NCBI RefSeq assembly: GCF_963675165.1
Contig: NC_087384.1
Coordinates: forward strand, 3,184,501-3,248,500
Origin: Halichondria panicea
Taxonomy: Eukaryota; Porifera; Demospongiae; Suberitida; Halichondriidae
DNA length: 64,000 nt
Reading direction: 5' to 3'
Shown here: in pieces, positions 42,853-55,600 of the stretch
Numbering within the stretch: the first letter of the stretch is position 1
Layout: every line of letters begins with the position of its first letter
Notes under the pieces: generated by a model
Databases searched by the model: none
What the model saw: the letters and a program-made list of their open reading frames with translations, nothing else
What the model was told of the DNA's origin: nothing
Translations under genes and position numbers: made by a program

Positions 42853-45004
42853 ATGGACTACGACTGTCAGAGCTCCAGTAGCAGCAATTCTTATGGAGAC
42901 AACAAAGGACTTCAGTACCCTACAGAGAACCTAGGGACAAGTTGGGGGTCCTATCTTCAGAGTGGACCTCCCACTAGAGCCAGTCTGGCTGGTGGACATA
43001 AGAAAGTTAGAAATCATACTGAAACGGTGAATGAAGAACTTGCAGAATTAGGTATCCCAGTTAATATTAAGAGGTCGAAGCCAAAAGCTGTGGTATTTGA
43101 CCCATTTACACAAGTGAGATCAATTGAGGACACTTCACAACCAACAACAAGCACACCTGAAGTACATGTACACCCTGCAAGCAAAAACAACACAATGAAA
43201 GAATTGAAAACCCAAAAAGAAAATTCTGAGCCTCCAGATACTATTGTCAACTATAAGAAGACACTTTTAAAAGAAACGCAAACACTTATGGAAGCTATCA
43301 ATACTAGTCAACAAGAAATTGCCAAAAACGGCACCAACACTGATTGTCTTAAAGCATTGACTGCAAAAGACAAGACATACTCCAATCTGAGGCAGTTGGT
43401 ATGTGAGCCTATTAATGGGAATGGAGTAGAGGTATTGTCGACTGGTGTGCTACTAGATGTCATACACTATCTGACAGAAGTGCTCAATTCTTTGGTTCAA
43501 CAAAGTCAGAAGCAGCTTCAACACGCTGAAAGTTTACAAAAGAGTGGGAGGCAATTAAGTAAAAGCCAAGATCGATTTTTCAGAGATCAGCATGAGATAC
43601 ACAAAGCTATTGAAGAGGCGAGAATGCAACTCATAAAGGAACAAGTAAGATCATATAAAACAGCATTAATAATAGATTGCTAAGTGCATCAAAAGAGCGT
43701 GTACATTGCAAGCTAGTGCACACTTCACTGTTACACACTGCACCCCCTTTTTTAAAACACAGAACGCTTTTAAAGAGGAAATTATCGTTAAACAAGAGAA
43801 TATGGAAAGACTACAGCTTGCATTGCGCCAACAAATACCCACAAAAGCACAAAAACAGACATCGACTTTAGGTACAGTCCATGAAGTTATGCAAGGTGAG
43901 ACGATTACACGTAGTTCATCATGAACTATCAAGTAATGTGTACTCCTCATACAGGGCGTAATCAGATGGCTGCTTTACTTCAAACTCAGAAAGAGCAAGC
44001 TAAACTGGAGAAGTTATTATTTAGGCAACAAAGAGATATCCAGTGCATACAAAGAGATTTGGGAAATACTAAGTCAGGTTAAGAAACTATAGTTTCATAT
44101 ACGTAGTCTAGAAACTCATTCAGTATTATGTACTTGTAGAACTCCTGTCAGCTCAAGATCATGCACTAAAGCTTGAACACAAAATCGTTTTACACAGACG
44201 GAAAGGTACAGTGTGAATTAACACAACTATAATTATGATGAAAAATACTATTATAGCGATGCCTGGACAACCTAGGGAACACGCAAAGGTATGCCCATGC
44301 ATAGTATGTGGTTCATACAGCACACTATTTAAGTTGGCAACACAGGCACTCACAAGAAAAGAGGATAGGAAAGGGCATAAAACAACGGATACCGGGTTGC
44401 GAGGAGTCTTAACAGCTCAACGCACATTGGTAAGAAAAGCAAAATACTATAAAAGCAATGCAACTAAACATACATACGAGCAGGACCGAGAGATGCTGAG
44501 AATAAAAAGACAAATAGAAGAGCAGCAAATACAAGAGAGGCTAGCGAGCAAACGTTTGGAGGCCAGCTATCAGAGTCTCAAAAAGAGAGCAGTGGCCCTC
44601 AGGCAACAGGCTGCAGGAATTAAGGGGAAGTCACTCTATGTGCCTAGTGATGAAACTGATAATAAAGATGACGACAGACAAGCTCAACAACAAAAGAAAA
44701 GGAAGACGTAAATTCTTTGATCACGTGCATGCACACGTTTTATCAAGGGGGGGGGCTTTTAGCTGTGGATCGATGTCTTAATGGTACTTAGGAACACTAG
44801 GCTCCTGATATTGTATGGTTCTCACGCAGACACATTCCCAAATTACCCCAACTGCAAAGGCTCCCAAAACAAGCAAAAGTGAGAAAGAAGCCAACCTACA
44901 CTTTCTCAAAACAGGAGCTGGTCACACTCGCTTGTTTCAGTGACGAGGAGGCTACAGACAATGTAATGGAGTGGCTGGAAATGCAAGGAAACCTTGTAGA
45001 CTAG
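42853..45004 (+). CDS. Coiled-coil protein, family not recognised
   Basis: Multi-exon model: 42853-43644, 43763-43895, 43955-44077, 44140-44205, 44257-44288, 44346 to about 44628, and 44801-45004. Splice phases agree through most of it; the last donor is uncertain. The protein is Lys/Gln/Glu-rich with long heptad-like helices (QQSQKQLQHAESLQKSGRQL; MLRIKRQIEEQQIQERLASK). It has a conserved-looking KPKAVVFDPFTQVRS near the start and ends EWLEMQGNLVD. An open exon at 42697-42844 (containing SRELTYKPHTQYTFSSS) lies just upstream in another frame. It is probably a 5' exon of this gene, but I could not join it without an implausibly short intron. Composition suggests a cytoskeletal, centriolar or ciliary protein, which is only a guess. 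Confidence 0.55.
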
Positions 45005-45028
45005 TGTTTTCATTCATGCAGCTACTAC

Positions 45029-45037
45029 TTTATTAAA
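45029..45037. terminator. Overlapping poly(A) signals of converging genes
   Basis: TTTATTAAA gives ATTAAA on the forward strand, 28 bases after the coiled-coil stop. On the reverse strand it gives AATAAA, about 215 bases after the EMC6 stop. A single 9-base block may serve both transcripts. Confidence 0.45.
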
Positions 45038-45245
45038 GCAGACAATTGCTCTCTGTCACACTTTTTGTACATTAGGAAACAGTACAGTTGTTATCACTGA
45101 ATATGTTCATACAACTAAACTGCATTGATCAATTTCAAAAATCGTTGATTTATACAAGGCTCTAACAATGACTATACAGAAAAGGAAGTGTGAATGGAAT
45201 AAGACACACAGAATTGTGGCTACAGGAACTAAAGACAGTGCTCTT

Positions 45246-45566
45246 CTAGTATACATGTACCATACCATACAGAAATGTCCATAGCAACACATACGTGAAT
45301 AGTCCTCCAATCCCAATCATGCCATCAAACCAAATTTGCCTCCTGCTGGTAAAATACTTGTCCCAATCTGACCCTGCCTTCACCGCCAGCATCGAGGAAA
45401 GAACGAGAGAATAAACGAAGAAAAAAGCGAAACCATAGAGACCAGTCAGACCTAGGATGCCAGCCGTTGCTCCGGCGATGGCTGCAGACGAGGTTCTACA
45501 GTAGTCCACAATGGAAGCATTCTTTCTCACAGCACGCTCATTGTAGATAATCCTCTGGAGACTCAT
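45246..45566 (-). CDS. EMC6: ER membrane protein complex subunit 6
   Basis: 106 residues from the ATG at 45566 (the ATG at 45581 would add five). LDYCRTS-type motif ([13 protein letters not shown]), then [17 protein letters not shown] and the C-terminal [16 protein letters not shown], nearly the same as in vertebrate EMC6 (110 residues). Three hydrophobic segments are visible. EMC6 is a core membrane subunit of the EMC insertase, which inserts and helps fold multipass and tail-anchored proteins in the ER. An acceptor about 24 bases upstream of the ATG indicates a spliced 5' UTR. Divergent from SGF29 with a gap of about 395 bases. Confidence 0.96.
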   Translation of the reverse strand: MSLQRIIYNERAVRKNASIVDYCRTSSAAIAGATAGILGLTGLYGFAFFFVYSLVLSSMLAVKAGSDWDKYFTSRRQIWFDGMIGIGGLFTYVLLWTFLYGMVHVY

Positions 45567-45961
45567 GTCCAGTGAATACAAAATTCACCTGTAAAAATAT
45601 CGTATGCATACCCCTATTAACTATTTATTTAATACGTACATGTAGATTATGTGTTTCCCTTAAGCATAAATAATGTGTAGGTCCATACAAATAATTATAC
45701 ACATAGATCTTGCATAGAGCTACATGTACAGGTCAAACATGAAGATCTAGATTATTTTTACCGTAGACTAGTTGTGCTGTTGTGCTTGTAGAGTGTTGGC
45801 TCTTAAAGGTCTACGTCTGCAGAGCTTAAGAGAGGCCCTAGTCAGCGGTGAGTCGGAGTCAGAAGTCAGATCAGATCAGAGCTGTCCCTAGAAAGTTCAG
45901 AGTCCACGTGGTTTCTGGATTAACCCTTTAGCCTCATGCTCAGGAGGCAAAAACTTTCAAG
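45567..45961. promoter_or_regulatory. Bidirectional intergenic region, EMC6/SGF29
   Basis: Divergent starts at 45566 (-) and 45962 (+). It includes the EMC6 5' UTR intron boundary near 45590. Repeated gatcaga-type steps occur around 45868-45880. No TATA box with good position; promoter role inferred from layout. Confidence 0.45.
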
Positions 45962-47757
45962 ATGCCCAAAGGAGGAAAACATGTTGGAAAAATCGCTTCT
46001 AAAGGGACTTCTTCATTGAGTATACCAGGCCCACCTTCTTCTAAACCTCCAGACGTGACACCATCAGTAGCTTCTGTGCTGGATGAGCTGAAATCAGTGA
46101 TAAAACAAACACAGGTCTGATTGAGAGTGGCCATAAAATTATTAACTCCTTTAATATAATGCTGTGTGTCTGAATGGAAAGTGAACGTAAAATAATAATT
46201 TTGTGTACCATAGGAAGAGAAAGAGGTTGGAGAACAGACACTAACTGGAATCAATAAGACTCATGAGAAAGTAAAAAATGAGCCGAGAGGTACGTACTGA
46301 GGTGTTAGTGTAGTGGTGCCATAATAAGTAAGTATCTCTATGTGGCTTCTCCTCCAGTATCGCTATACTTCAAGCAAAAGTTACAGAATCAGTATGTGAA
46401 TGCTCTACAGGCAGCGAAGAGAGAACTAGTGTGAGTTGGGTTAGTAGCCTTAGACATGCATGCATGTAAGTATCCGCTTTTTGTGAGGTTCAGTATCCCC
46501 AGGTGACCTGCTCACTATTGGCACATAGAACTCCATGTCATAACAAGGAGTAGCAGTACATGCATGCTGTAGAAGAGAATGTTCCCCGAAGTGGGGAAGG
46601 GAATACAAACTGTAGCGTACCTTTTATCAGTAAATTGACGAGGACAGTTGTGTGAGATTGTAATCCTCTCTCCTACATATGCAGGCTGTTGGAGCAGTGT
46701 CTGAAGAAGGTGGACGAGGTTAAGGTGGAGATCGGAGAAGTGCAAGGTGTGTGAGTGGTTGCTGACTGTTTAGCATGAGAGAGGTTTTGTTGGGAGAAGC
46801 ATGAGAATTAGTAGAACGTTATCGAATTATGTCATTGCGTACACAGGCTTGTAGCTACTTTCCGGCAGTAAGATACACAATGTACATGTCCAATTCCTAC
46901 TTTTTATTTTTCAGCACGCGCTGCTCCACCATCCACTCGGAACATTGATGACTACCGATCAAAAATGTGAGTACATGCATGTATGTAGAGATAGTCTGTA
47001 ACCTGAGGCTATAATTATATGCATGCAGTGCTATAATTTTGCAGGGAAAAAAATATTAGGGACAACAATTCTGTCTTTAACATACAGTACGTACGTGTCT
47101 GTTTCTCGGAAAGATTTTTACTACATGCATTATAGTTACAAATAATTACGTTTGCTGTGTACATGATGTATAATTATTACTATGTACAAGTACAACAATA
47201 ATAATAGTCATTTTGATCTTGTGATTCTTGAATTTCATGTGAAAATTCCTCAATTCATGTGTTTGCTCTCTGCATGCAGGCATTCTGGCCTGGGAACTAT
47301 GAGAAGAGGCATGCTCATGACCGTACTGCAGCAGTATGCTGTCGAACAGCAAGTATGGAAGGGAAAGCCGGGAGAGAGGTGAGTGTGAGGGGATGTAGCG
47401 ATGGATTGAGAGGATGCGTGTTGTGTGTTGGGGTAATGTATGTAGTAGGCAGTGAGAGATCTGTCTGTCATAATCTGTAGGCATTGTTTATGTTGTGTGC
47501 TAGTGGCTACTAGAGATGTCTTGCCACTCTCTCCCCACACAGCCCCCCTCCCCTGTGTGGTTGCGTCCCAGCTGATGAGAAGTATCGCTGCAAGCCAGCA
47601 GATCAGGTGAGCTTGTCTCAAAACCTCCTGTAGTAAAGGGTCATCAAATCGAAAAAGCACTTGTTTTTTAGTGCTAAACCTTAAACCTAGATTTATGCTA
47701 AGACTTCAATTTTGAGCAGATTGTTGGTGTACACATTATCTATCTAAACATTACCCC

Positions 47758-47813
<56 letters not shown>

Positions 47814-49339
47814 TGCTGCCAGAGTGCGTACAGAGGATGGTGAGGAGCAGTGGATACTGGCAGAGGTGTTCTCTTACAACTCACACAATCACAGGTATCT
47901 CGCATTTTTACTTTCCTGTCCATAATTATTTTACTTTCAAAAAGTGTCCCTTTGCAATTACTACCAATTGTTTCAACTTACTTTATATCCGGTCCTGCCC
48001 TTCTGTATTGTTCACTTTTCTGTAAATTATTACTAGAATGGGCTCACCACTGTTGGTACTTTAGCCATTAATTTTGATATGATAATTATACCAATTACCA
48101 ACTACAGGTACTGTGTTGATGACATTGATGAAGAAGGGCACAACGAGCAGAGGTGGGTTAGTTTTGTATTATGTATATCCAACCCTATATCAGTAGTCTG
48201 CCTAAATACTTACGTACAACATTGCTTGTAAGCCTAAGGAAATGCATGGTGTAAGCTGGCTGTGAATAGTCCACGTGCAATGTAGATAAACATCACAGTT
48301 GGAACTTTAGTTATATACCTGTAGCCACACTATAGTCATATTGCATTTGTATCATGTCTTGATGTTTGAGGGCACAATAATTTATGGGGAAACCACGCAA
48401 ATTTATCACGGAAATTGACAAGACATAAAAATACATAAGCAATTAAACGAGTAGGAGCAGCCATAAGGTATTTATTTCCTCCCTCTAGGAGGTATCATGT
48501 GAGCAAGAGACGTATAGTTCCCCTCCCTCGCTTTAAAGCTGATCCATTGACTAACCCTGAGGCCCTCTTTAGGCACAGACAGGTGAGGCACATTAAAATG
48601 AGGTGTCTGACTAGTGTTCCAGGTACTTAAAAGCTAGTAATTAACACATGTATGTCCCAAAATTAAAATTATTGATTTTTATGAACGAATGAATTTAGTT
48701 TTGAATGGCTGTAATAGTGATCACACCTAAAATTGTATACAATAGATAATAACATGCAATTAAATGTATTTCAAAACTTGCATACGTATTAATTATTGTA
48801 CACCATCCAATCATGTATCTGAACTAATTTCAGTCTCTGTCGATCTACATAAAAATTATATGTACGTAATTATAATTATTACGTGTTTGTAGTTGGTGCT
48901 GGCTCTCTACCCTCAAACCACTTGCTTCTATCGTGCCATCATTGACTCTCCGCCTAAAGAAGTGAGTATACAGTGTCCATGCTATCTGAGCTAGTTTACC
49001 GTGCAGACCATGGATCATTGTAATTTTTGTTGGTGAATTAAATATTCGTACAGCTCAAAATAGTGATGTAGAGCCTACATGTATTGCGCATAATAATTTT
49101 TGGATTAATTCTCTAAATACGAAAATAACCCGCTAATGTACTAGGGGTACATGTACACATAATATTTTATTTGCTGACAGATGTGACTGCATGGTTGTCC
49201 AACTTTGTATCTCTTGTCACAGGTGGCTGGTGAGTACTCAGTGCTGTTTGAAGACACTTCCTACCCTGAGGGCTACTCCCCTGCCCTTGATGTTCCACAA
49301 CGCTACGTTCTACCAATGAGAGAGACTAAGAAAAAGTAG
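45962..49339 (+). CDS. SGF29: SAGA-associated factor 29 (tandem Tudor)
   Basis: Twelve exons, all phase-consistent: 45962-46114, 46214-46289, 46358-46430, 46685-46746, 46915-46966, 47280-47378, 47543-47606, 47812-47894, 48108-48152, 48489-48582, 48893-48961 and 49223-49339. Length 328 residues; human SGF29 (CCDC101) has 293. The N-terminal half is helical with a coiled-coil (LYFKQKLQNQYVNALQAAKR). The C-terminal SGF29 domain contains EQWILAEV, YCVDDIDEEG, LVLALYPQTTCFYRA and SVLFEDTSYPEGYSP, nearly matching other animals. The tandem Tudor fold reads H3K4me2/3 and anchors the SAGA and ATAC acetyltransferase complexes. The extra length is in the N-terminal region. Nuclear. Confidence 0.96.
47764..47810 (+). 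repeat. (CA)n microsatellite abutting a splice acceptor
   Basis: About 23 CA units end directly in the CAG acceptor of SGF29 exon 8 (exon starts at 47812). The usual polypyrimidine tract is replaced by the CA run, preceded by a short C run. Confidence 0.9.
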
Positions 49340-49485
49340 TGTATAATTATAACTATAATTATGGTAAAACACAATGTCCTATATACACGTATAAGTACAC
49401 TTTTCTCAACGTGTCTAATCAACTTTCAATTACGTTATCAGTTTTATCATTTCTGACATTAATTGGCTTACACTTTTAGCAGATT

Positions 49486-49491
49486 AATAAA
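49486..49491 (+). terminator. Poly(A) signal of SGF29
   Basis: AATAAA about 147 bases after the SGF29 stop, in the gap between the converging SGF29 and phospholipase B-like genes. Confidence 0.5.
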
Positions 49492-49621
49492 GTATGTGCC
49501 TCATACGTATCATTATCTATACAATATAGCGTTGGGGACCACAATACATGTAGCTATATAATTATGGTATTGCTAGAAATTAATGCGTGATACCCAGCTG
49601 GGAGTAGCGAGCGGCTATTAT

Positions 49622-49627
49622 TTTATT
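49622..49627 (-). terminator. Poly(A) signal of the phospholipase B-like gene
   Basis: TTTATT on the forward strand, AATAAA on the reverse, about 53 bases after the stop codon at 49680. Confidence 0.45.
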
Positions 49628-49679
49628 ATCACGCATTTGTTATTTCCGCACACAAAAGTAATGGTTGTAATTTGTATAG

Positions 49680-52600
49680 TTAGGAGTTCCAGGAAACGTG
49701 GACAGGTTTAAAGTTCCACACGTCCGGATGGCCAAGAGGGACGGGGGTGAATCCTGACTTGCTCCACTGGAAGGGAGGCTGCTCCTCAAACGTGGGCCCA
49801 CTACTGGCCATGCATGAATGACTCTGGAACATCTTGTAATTGGTCACCTATTATGAAGAAAAGTTACATGTATAGCAGAAGTACGCAGGACCTCACATTG
49901 AGGATAGAGTTAATTTTACGGATTAATTACCATAATTATTGTGTGTGGTCTACCATGCCATGCAGTCTATCACGTACGTACCAGTGATCTTGTAATAATC
50001 ACAGGTCCAAGTTAGTGAACAGATTGCTCAAAGACTATTAATACCAACCTTCATATCAATAGCTCCATGAGCTCTGTGACCTAATGCAGGCAGAGGGTAC
50101 GTGCCATCAGCAGGGTTCAGATCTGAGCGGGCAGCAATACCATTTTCAGCGGAGTAGGGTGGAGTACACTTGCAGCTTGAGAGAGGGTCATGTTGGAAGT
50201 TGTTGTACCTATATAATCATACAGCCAAATTATTGAAAAACGACACAGAATCCATTAATTAATGTACATATAATTATGACACAGATGACAAATACCATAT
50301 ATAGTAGACTCTCGCTATTCCGGCTCTCTGAAGTACGGCTACCTCGATATACCAGCCATTTGGTTTGCTGCACTATAATTATGTTTACTGCACAAAAGCC
50401 GCCCTGAAACTGAAATGCGGCCACTGGCCAGTACTGGCTGTCCCAAATTAGGTTTTAGCAGATAAAATTGGATTACAGATACTTAATAGAGACCAAAATT
50501 AGTCATTAGATTCGAGGTAGGGACCGCATTTTGGCCGCAGTTATTTTCTGCAATACTGAAATACAACCACCTTGCTATTTCGCCCAAACTGCACTGTCCC
50601 AAGGGTGGCCGGATTAACCAGAGTCTACTGTATATGCATTATTGACTGGTATGTAAGTGCTGCATTACAAAAAGCCTCATGCTCATCCTTAGATATGCTA
50701 CAAGTTATAATGTACCCATATGGAGTCACATATAAAATCGTAACGAGGAACCACCACTTGCTTGTTGCAATGGAATCTACCCAACAACCACCCACCTCAT
50801 TAGGTCTACCATAGAGTCAAGGTCAGTCACGTCACTATGGTTCCTAGAGAATATCTTTGCTCTCGGGCAGTGATACCAATCGAACCAGTCCCCATACTTT
50901 GCTGCCATCTCAGCTGTCCCACTCATTTGGTAGATACTCGGGTAAAATCTGCACCAGTCAAATCACGAGTATGGCATTGTACCCATGCAAGATATACCTT
51001 TGGACAATAATTACAATCAGTGTGAACACTTATGTGTGACAAGTGAAAGTACTGCAAAATAGATTAATACAACACTTCTGTGACAATTAATTAGGTAAAT
51101 AAGGACAAGCTCACAAGATTGATAGCTACATTTACTTACGGAATGTTGTAGCTTGCCCAATACTCTTGTTTGATTAGCATGTCAGTCTTGTCAAATGCTA
51201 CCGTCTTGTTTCTGTGGGAGAGAACACAATCCTCTAAAGATAGAGTTCTATACTGACACTCATTCTCAATTGTCCTTAGCCACATTGTAACACAGCATTT
51301 AATTATAGACGGTCCGGCTCCATTTACATGTAACTTTTCTCGCACAGACGCTGCTCCCTTAAATTTAGAAGCTCAACTGTCGACTGGTACTGTATAACTT
51401 ATAGATGTAAGTTACACGCCAGTATGACTCACGGTAATTGCTCGAGCACCCAGAGCAGTCCTTCCTTGAGATCTTTTGCCCCAGGCTGAAACAGCTTGTA
51501 GTCAACCACCATCCACTGATTGTTGTACCTGGAGACATATATTCTACGTACACACATTCATACATGCACACAAAATAATTCGCCTGCACATACATGTGTC
51601 GTTATCAGAGCCTCGCCTCCTCACTCACGTTCCACTGTTGTACTTGCTGAATATAGAGGTCCACTCCTTCCCTGACGAGGCCAACCGATTGGCTGCCACC
51701 ACGCGATAGTTCTCAAACACACTCTCAGGGGTTACAAACTTCCATAGGTCAGGGTTGAAGTTCTCTATGCTGGTCTCCATGGTCACCTACGAGAGTATAA
51801 CAGAGTCGTATGGGCCAGAATATTGTTTTGTCCTACAACTATCTCTGCCATTTATAAACGAATGTGTAGTTTGACAGTCTCTCAGAGCTACTTTAAATGA
51901 GAGTGAGCCATGTTTTATGTATTATACTTTGTATAAAAAACTGGATATCTATGTGGAGAGAACGAAAACATGCATACAGGTGTCTGAATAGGTGGTGTGC
52001 ACATGATGATTATTATACATTAACCGTGCGTACCAGTCCTGATCCCAATACGTAGAAGTCATCACCACTGTACAGACGACCGGGGTAAGAAGAGAAACTC
52101 TGCCTGTGTCCGGGAATCAGTCGCTCTGTGAAAAGGAGGGACAAATCACAGACACAGAGAGATAGATAGAGAGGGAGAGGGGGGATGTCATCCCCAGTGG
52201 AATACCGTATAGCGCGAAATTTTCGAGGCACTTATATTTCGTGGATTGGCCTCTAAAAACCATTTCGTTGCACAATATTCGCGGAATGACTGCTTACCGG
52301 AAGCCACGCCTTTAAATCTTTGCATGATAGCAGGTAATTCTAATTAAAGAACACTTTTTGTGGACTTAATTTTCGTGCAGAATTCTAACCCACGAAATCC
52401 GCGAAAATTAAGCCCCTCGAAAATTTCGCGCTATACGGTAGATTCATAAATAGCACAAGTACGTGGAGGGCCTAACTCAAAGCTTACATCTACCCCATTA
52501 ACACATTTATAATAAGTTGTGTTGATGCTTGTGACGGCAATACACAGGTACCACATCATGTATACATGGCTGATGCAGTACTACATGTGTAACGAGGACT

Positions 52601-55600
52601 AGGTTGAAATCTATAAACACTCTTGTCTACTCTTGATAGTATGTATTAATCGACATATACATGCAAATGTACTGTGCAGGTGTAAACGCTACGATTTTCT
52701 TACTGTCTGAATGGCTCATGTGAAACTTGAAGTCATACAACTTGTAGATCCGCAACATATTATAGTAACTGGTCCAAGTGTCGTGACCGATTAAAATATC
52801 AGAGTGATCAGGGAGTGGTTTAATCAGTGCTGAACAAGATCCGGAGCCCAGAACATGGGAATAGGACTTGTTGCCTCCGCCTAAGGCTGACTCCAGGTCA
52901 TTTAAGTCTCCATGAAGTTGAAAGAATCTACAAAAAAACCAGTACTGTAATGTTGGACCAATAATTATTACGAGTGCATGCATGCACATATGCGAGTGCA
53001 CCTGTGTATTTTTTATGTGGCTACTGTTGCCCAATGTCCACTATACTAATTATATTATACGTAAAAGATACTGTGCCCTGTTGTAGAACTTTTGAGGGTG
53101 AGGGGGTTATTTACAAGTGCAAGGTGACTCACATAAAAGAGAAGTCGGGAAGCTGTTCAATATCCAAGTCACCATATCCGTCCATGAGGCCCATGATTTG
53201 GAGTGCGAACAAGTAGATCTGCAGGGAAAGCAATCATCTATATTTATTATTTAGTCTGTTCTAGACAGGTTCAATTTGTATTTGCTTGGACCTACACATT
53301 ATAATTCCTACACATTATAATTATGCTGTAAGCCTCTCTCAAAGGCACTTGCAATAATCTATAAAGAGTTCAACACGAATGAAAGTCTCGGAGCATTGGG
53401 GGTGCCTCCAATTAACAGTGTGTTCTGCATAAGCCCTGCCCATACCTGGTGCCAGTAGGGGTCATCACTGTCTAGCTTTTGTGTGAAGTCATTGTTCTTA
53501 ACGATAAAGTCATCAATCTTGGAGCAGAGCTCTGGGTTATCTGTGCAATAGTTGGCCATTGTGTTCTTCCACTGCATAAGCATGAGTGGGCCCGTGAGGT
53601 TGCCCTCCATCAGCCCGGCTACGTAAGCCACCTCCTGGTCCAGCATCTTTTGAGGTGAGTCCGGAGAGCGAAGGTCAACAATCTCCAGAGTTGCCCAACT
53701 AGTGTGTGAATGAATACTACATACCTGCTACTAGCTACATAAATCCTAAACTCGCAAGCCAGCACTTTTTTTGCAGGCAAAAAAGAGACTGGGCAAACAC
53801 TGTGTTGAGAACTCTTGCAACGTGTTTGCCACGATATTTGTGGCAACTTAAGTGGCTAGACCGCATGCAGTTACCACCGCAAGATCATATAGTTGAATGC
53901 ACTCTTGTGATACTCACCACCATAAGGTATAGCATGCAGAGGAGGTCCGACAACCGTGCGCCTAACATTATGTTTGCTGAATCAGCATTTTCATAAAACT
54001 TGCCTTTAGAGGTAGGTGTTGCACTCTTCTTAGACTTAGCCCTCTGTCTTGTATTGTTAGGTCTAGTTTTAGTAATAGGAGCTCTAACTCTCCTGTAAAG
54101 GAAAGTTTTATTAAATGCTGATTCAGCAAATATTAATTCCAGGCGCACGGTTGTCGGACCTCCTCTGAAGGTATAGCATGTAGTCTGGGGGCCAGACCTT
54201 TTTCTCAGAGGGGGGAGGGGGAAGAGAGAAAGAAGGTCTGGAGACTCTTGCAGCACTTCCGTGTGCTCTTGGAATGTCAATAGGGAGGAGAGTGATATTG
54301 GAGGTTATAAAGAAGGAGTAGATGTAGCAATACTCTCATTTCATTGGCTGTATCTAAATTCCATTGGCTGTAATCCAAATTCCACAGAGGCAATACTCGC
54401 ATTTCATTGGGTTAAAAATCACATGACATAGGATATGCATTTCATTGGCTCTGGCCACATTCCGCTAGAGCACACGGAAATGCTGCAAGAGTCTCCAGAC
54501 CTAATCCTAGCTCTCTTGATTTTGCCCCCGAGCTATTAGGTCTGGCCCCCAGACTAGTATAGCATGCATGCAAGTTGTCAACTTGAGTAATGAGACTAGC
54601 TATAATACGGTACGTACTAACACAGCACAAAAAGACTTTTGTGTAGCTATAGCTATAGTTCAGTGGTAGTCTAGCTAATATCACGTGCAGCAGACTGACG
54701 TCACGAAAACCGCAGCCACTTCACACCACACTACTCATTTCCAAAAACAAGTATGTGCAATATTAGCCTCGATCCCAGGCCGAGTTTTCGCTTTTATAAC
54801 GGTTAGGCGAACAACTGCGCCTAACCGTTATAAAAGCGAAAACTCGGCCTGGGATCGAGGCTAGTGCAATATGTACTGTCGATTAGCAACCGTTTAATAA
54901 GGGCCAGCCATTCATCTTAGACTGATAATCAGGGGCGTAACTAGAAAATTTACGGGAAGGAGGCAACCGCCCCCGCAAATTGTTTGCCCGGAACCACACC
55001 CACTAATTATCGCGTAGAAGCGCATGTAAATGGCAGAAAACTGCTATTTACCTGTTCTCCTTCTCTTTTCTATCAACAAGACAGTGATAGAGCTCATTTC
55101 TGCTCATTCTAGTAGCTAGTTATCCAGAAGTTAGCTAGCCAGAGCTATTAAAAGCTAGTGAGGTGAATCACATGAAACTTAAAGTTCAATAGTACAGGAG
55201 GCAAGGGCCTCCTCTGCCTCATTGCTAGTTACGCCCCTGGATATGCTGACTGTACAACACAAGATTCTACTCGGAGTTGAATCGGTCTACTGTTCGCTGT
55301 GCAACAGTGATGGATTGCGAGTCTAACCACTCCCCAGCTCAGTGTTAGAGTACGAGTAACAGCTTTAGACAGTCATTTTATTCATTATTTATAGTATCGT
55401 GTAAATGCACATACATTACACTAGACACACTGTACGTGCTGCTCACCCAGTGAGGTTAATAGTGTTGTTAAAAGTGGCACTGACAACTGCATCAGGGTGA
55501 GGGCCTTCCACAATCTCGTGATGCCATGGACCCTTCCTGATTGCTGACAATTGTCTTACTTCCACACTTTGACCCACAAGGAGCAAACTCAGGAGCAATG

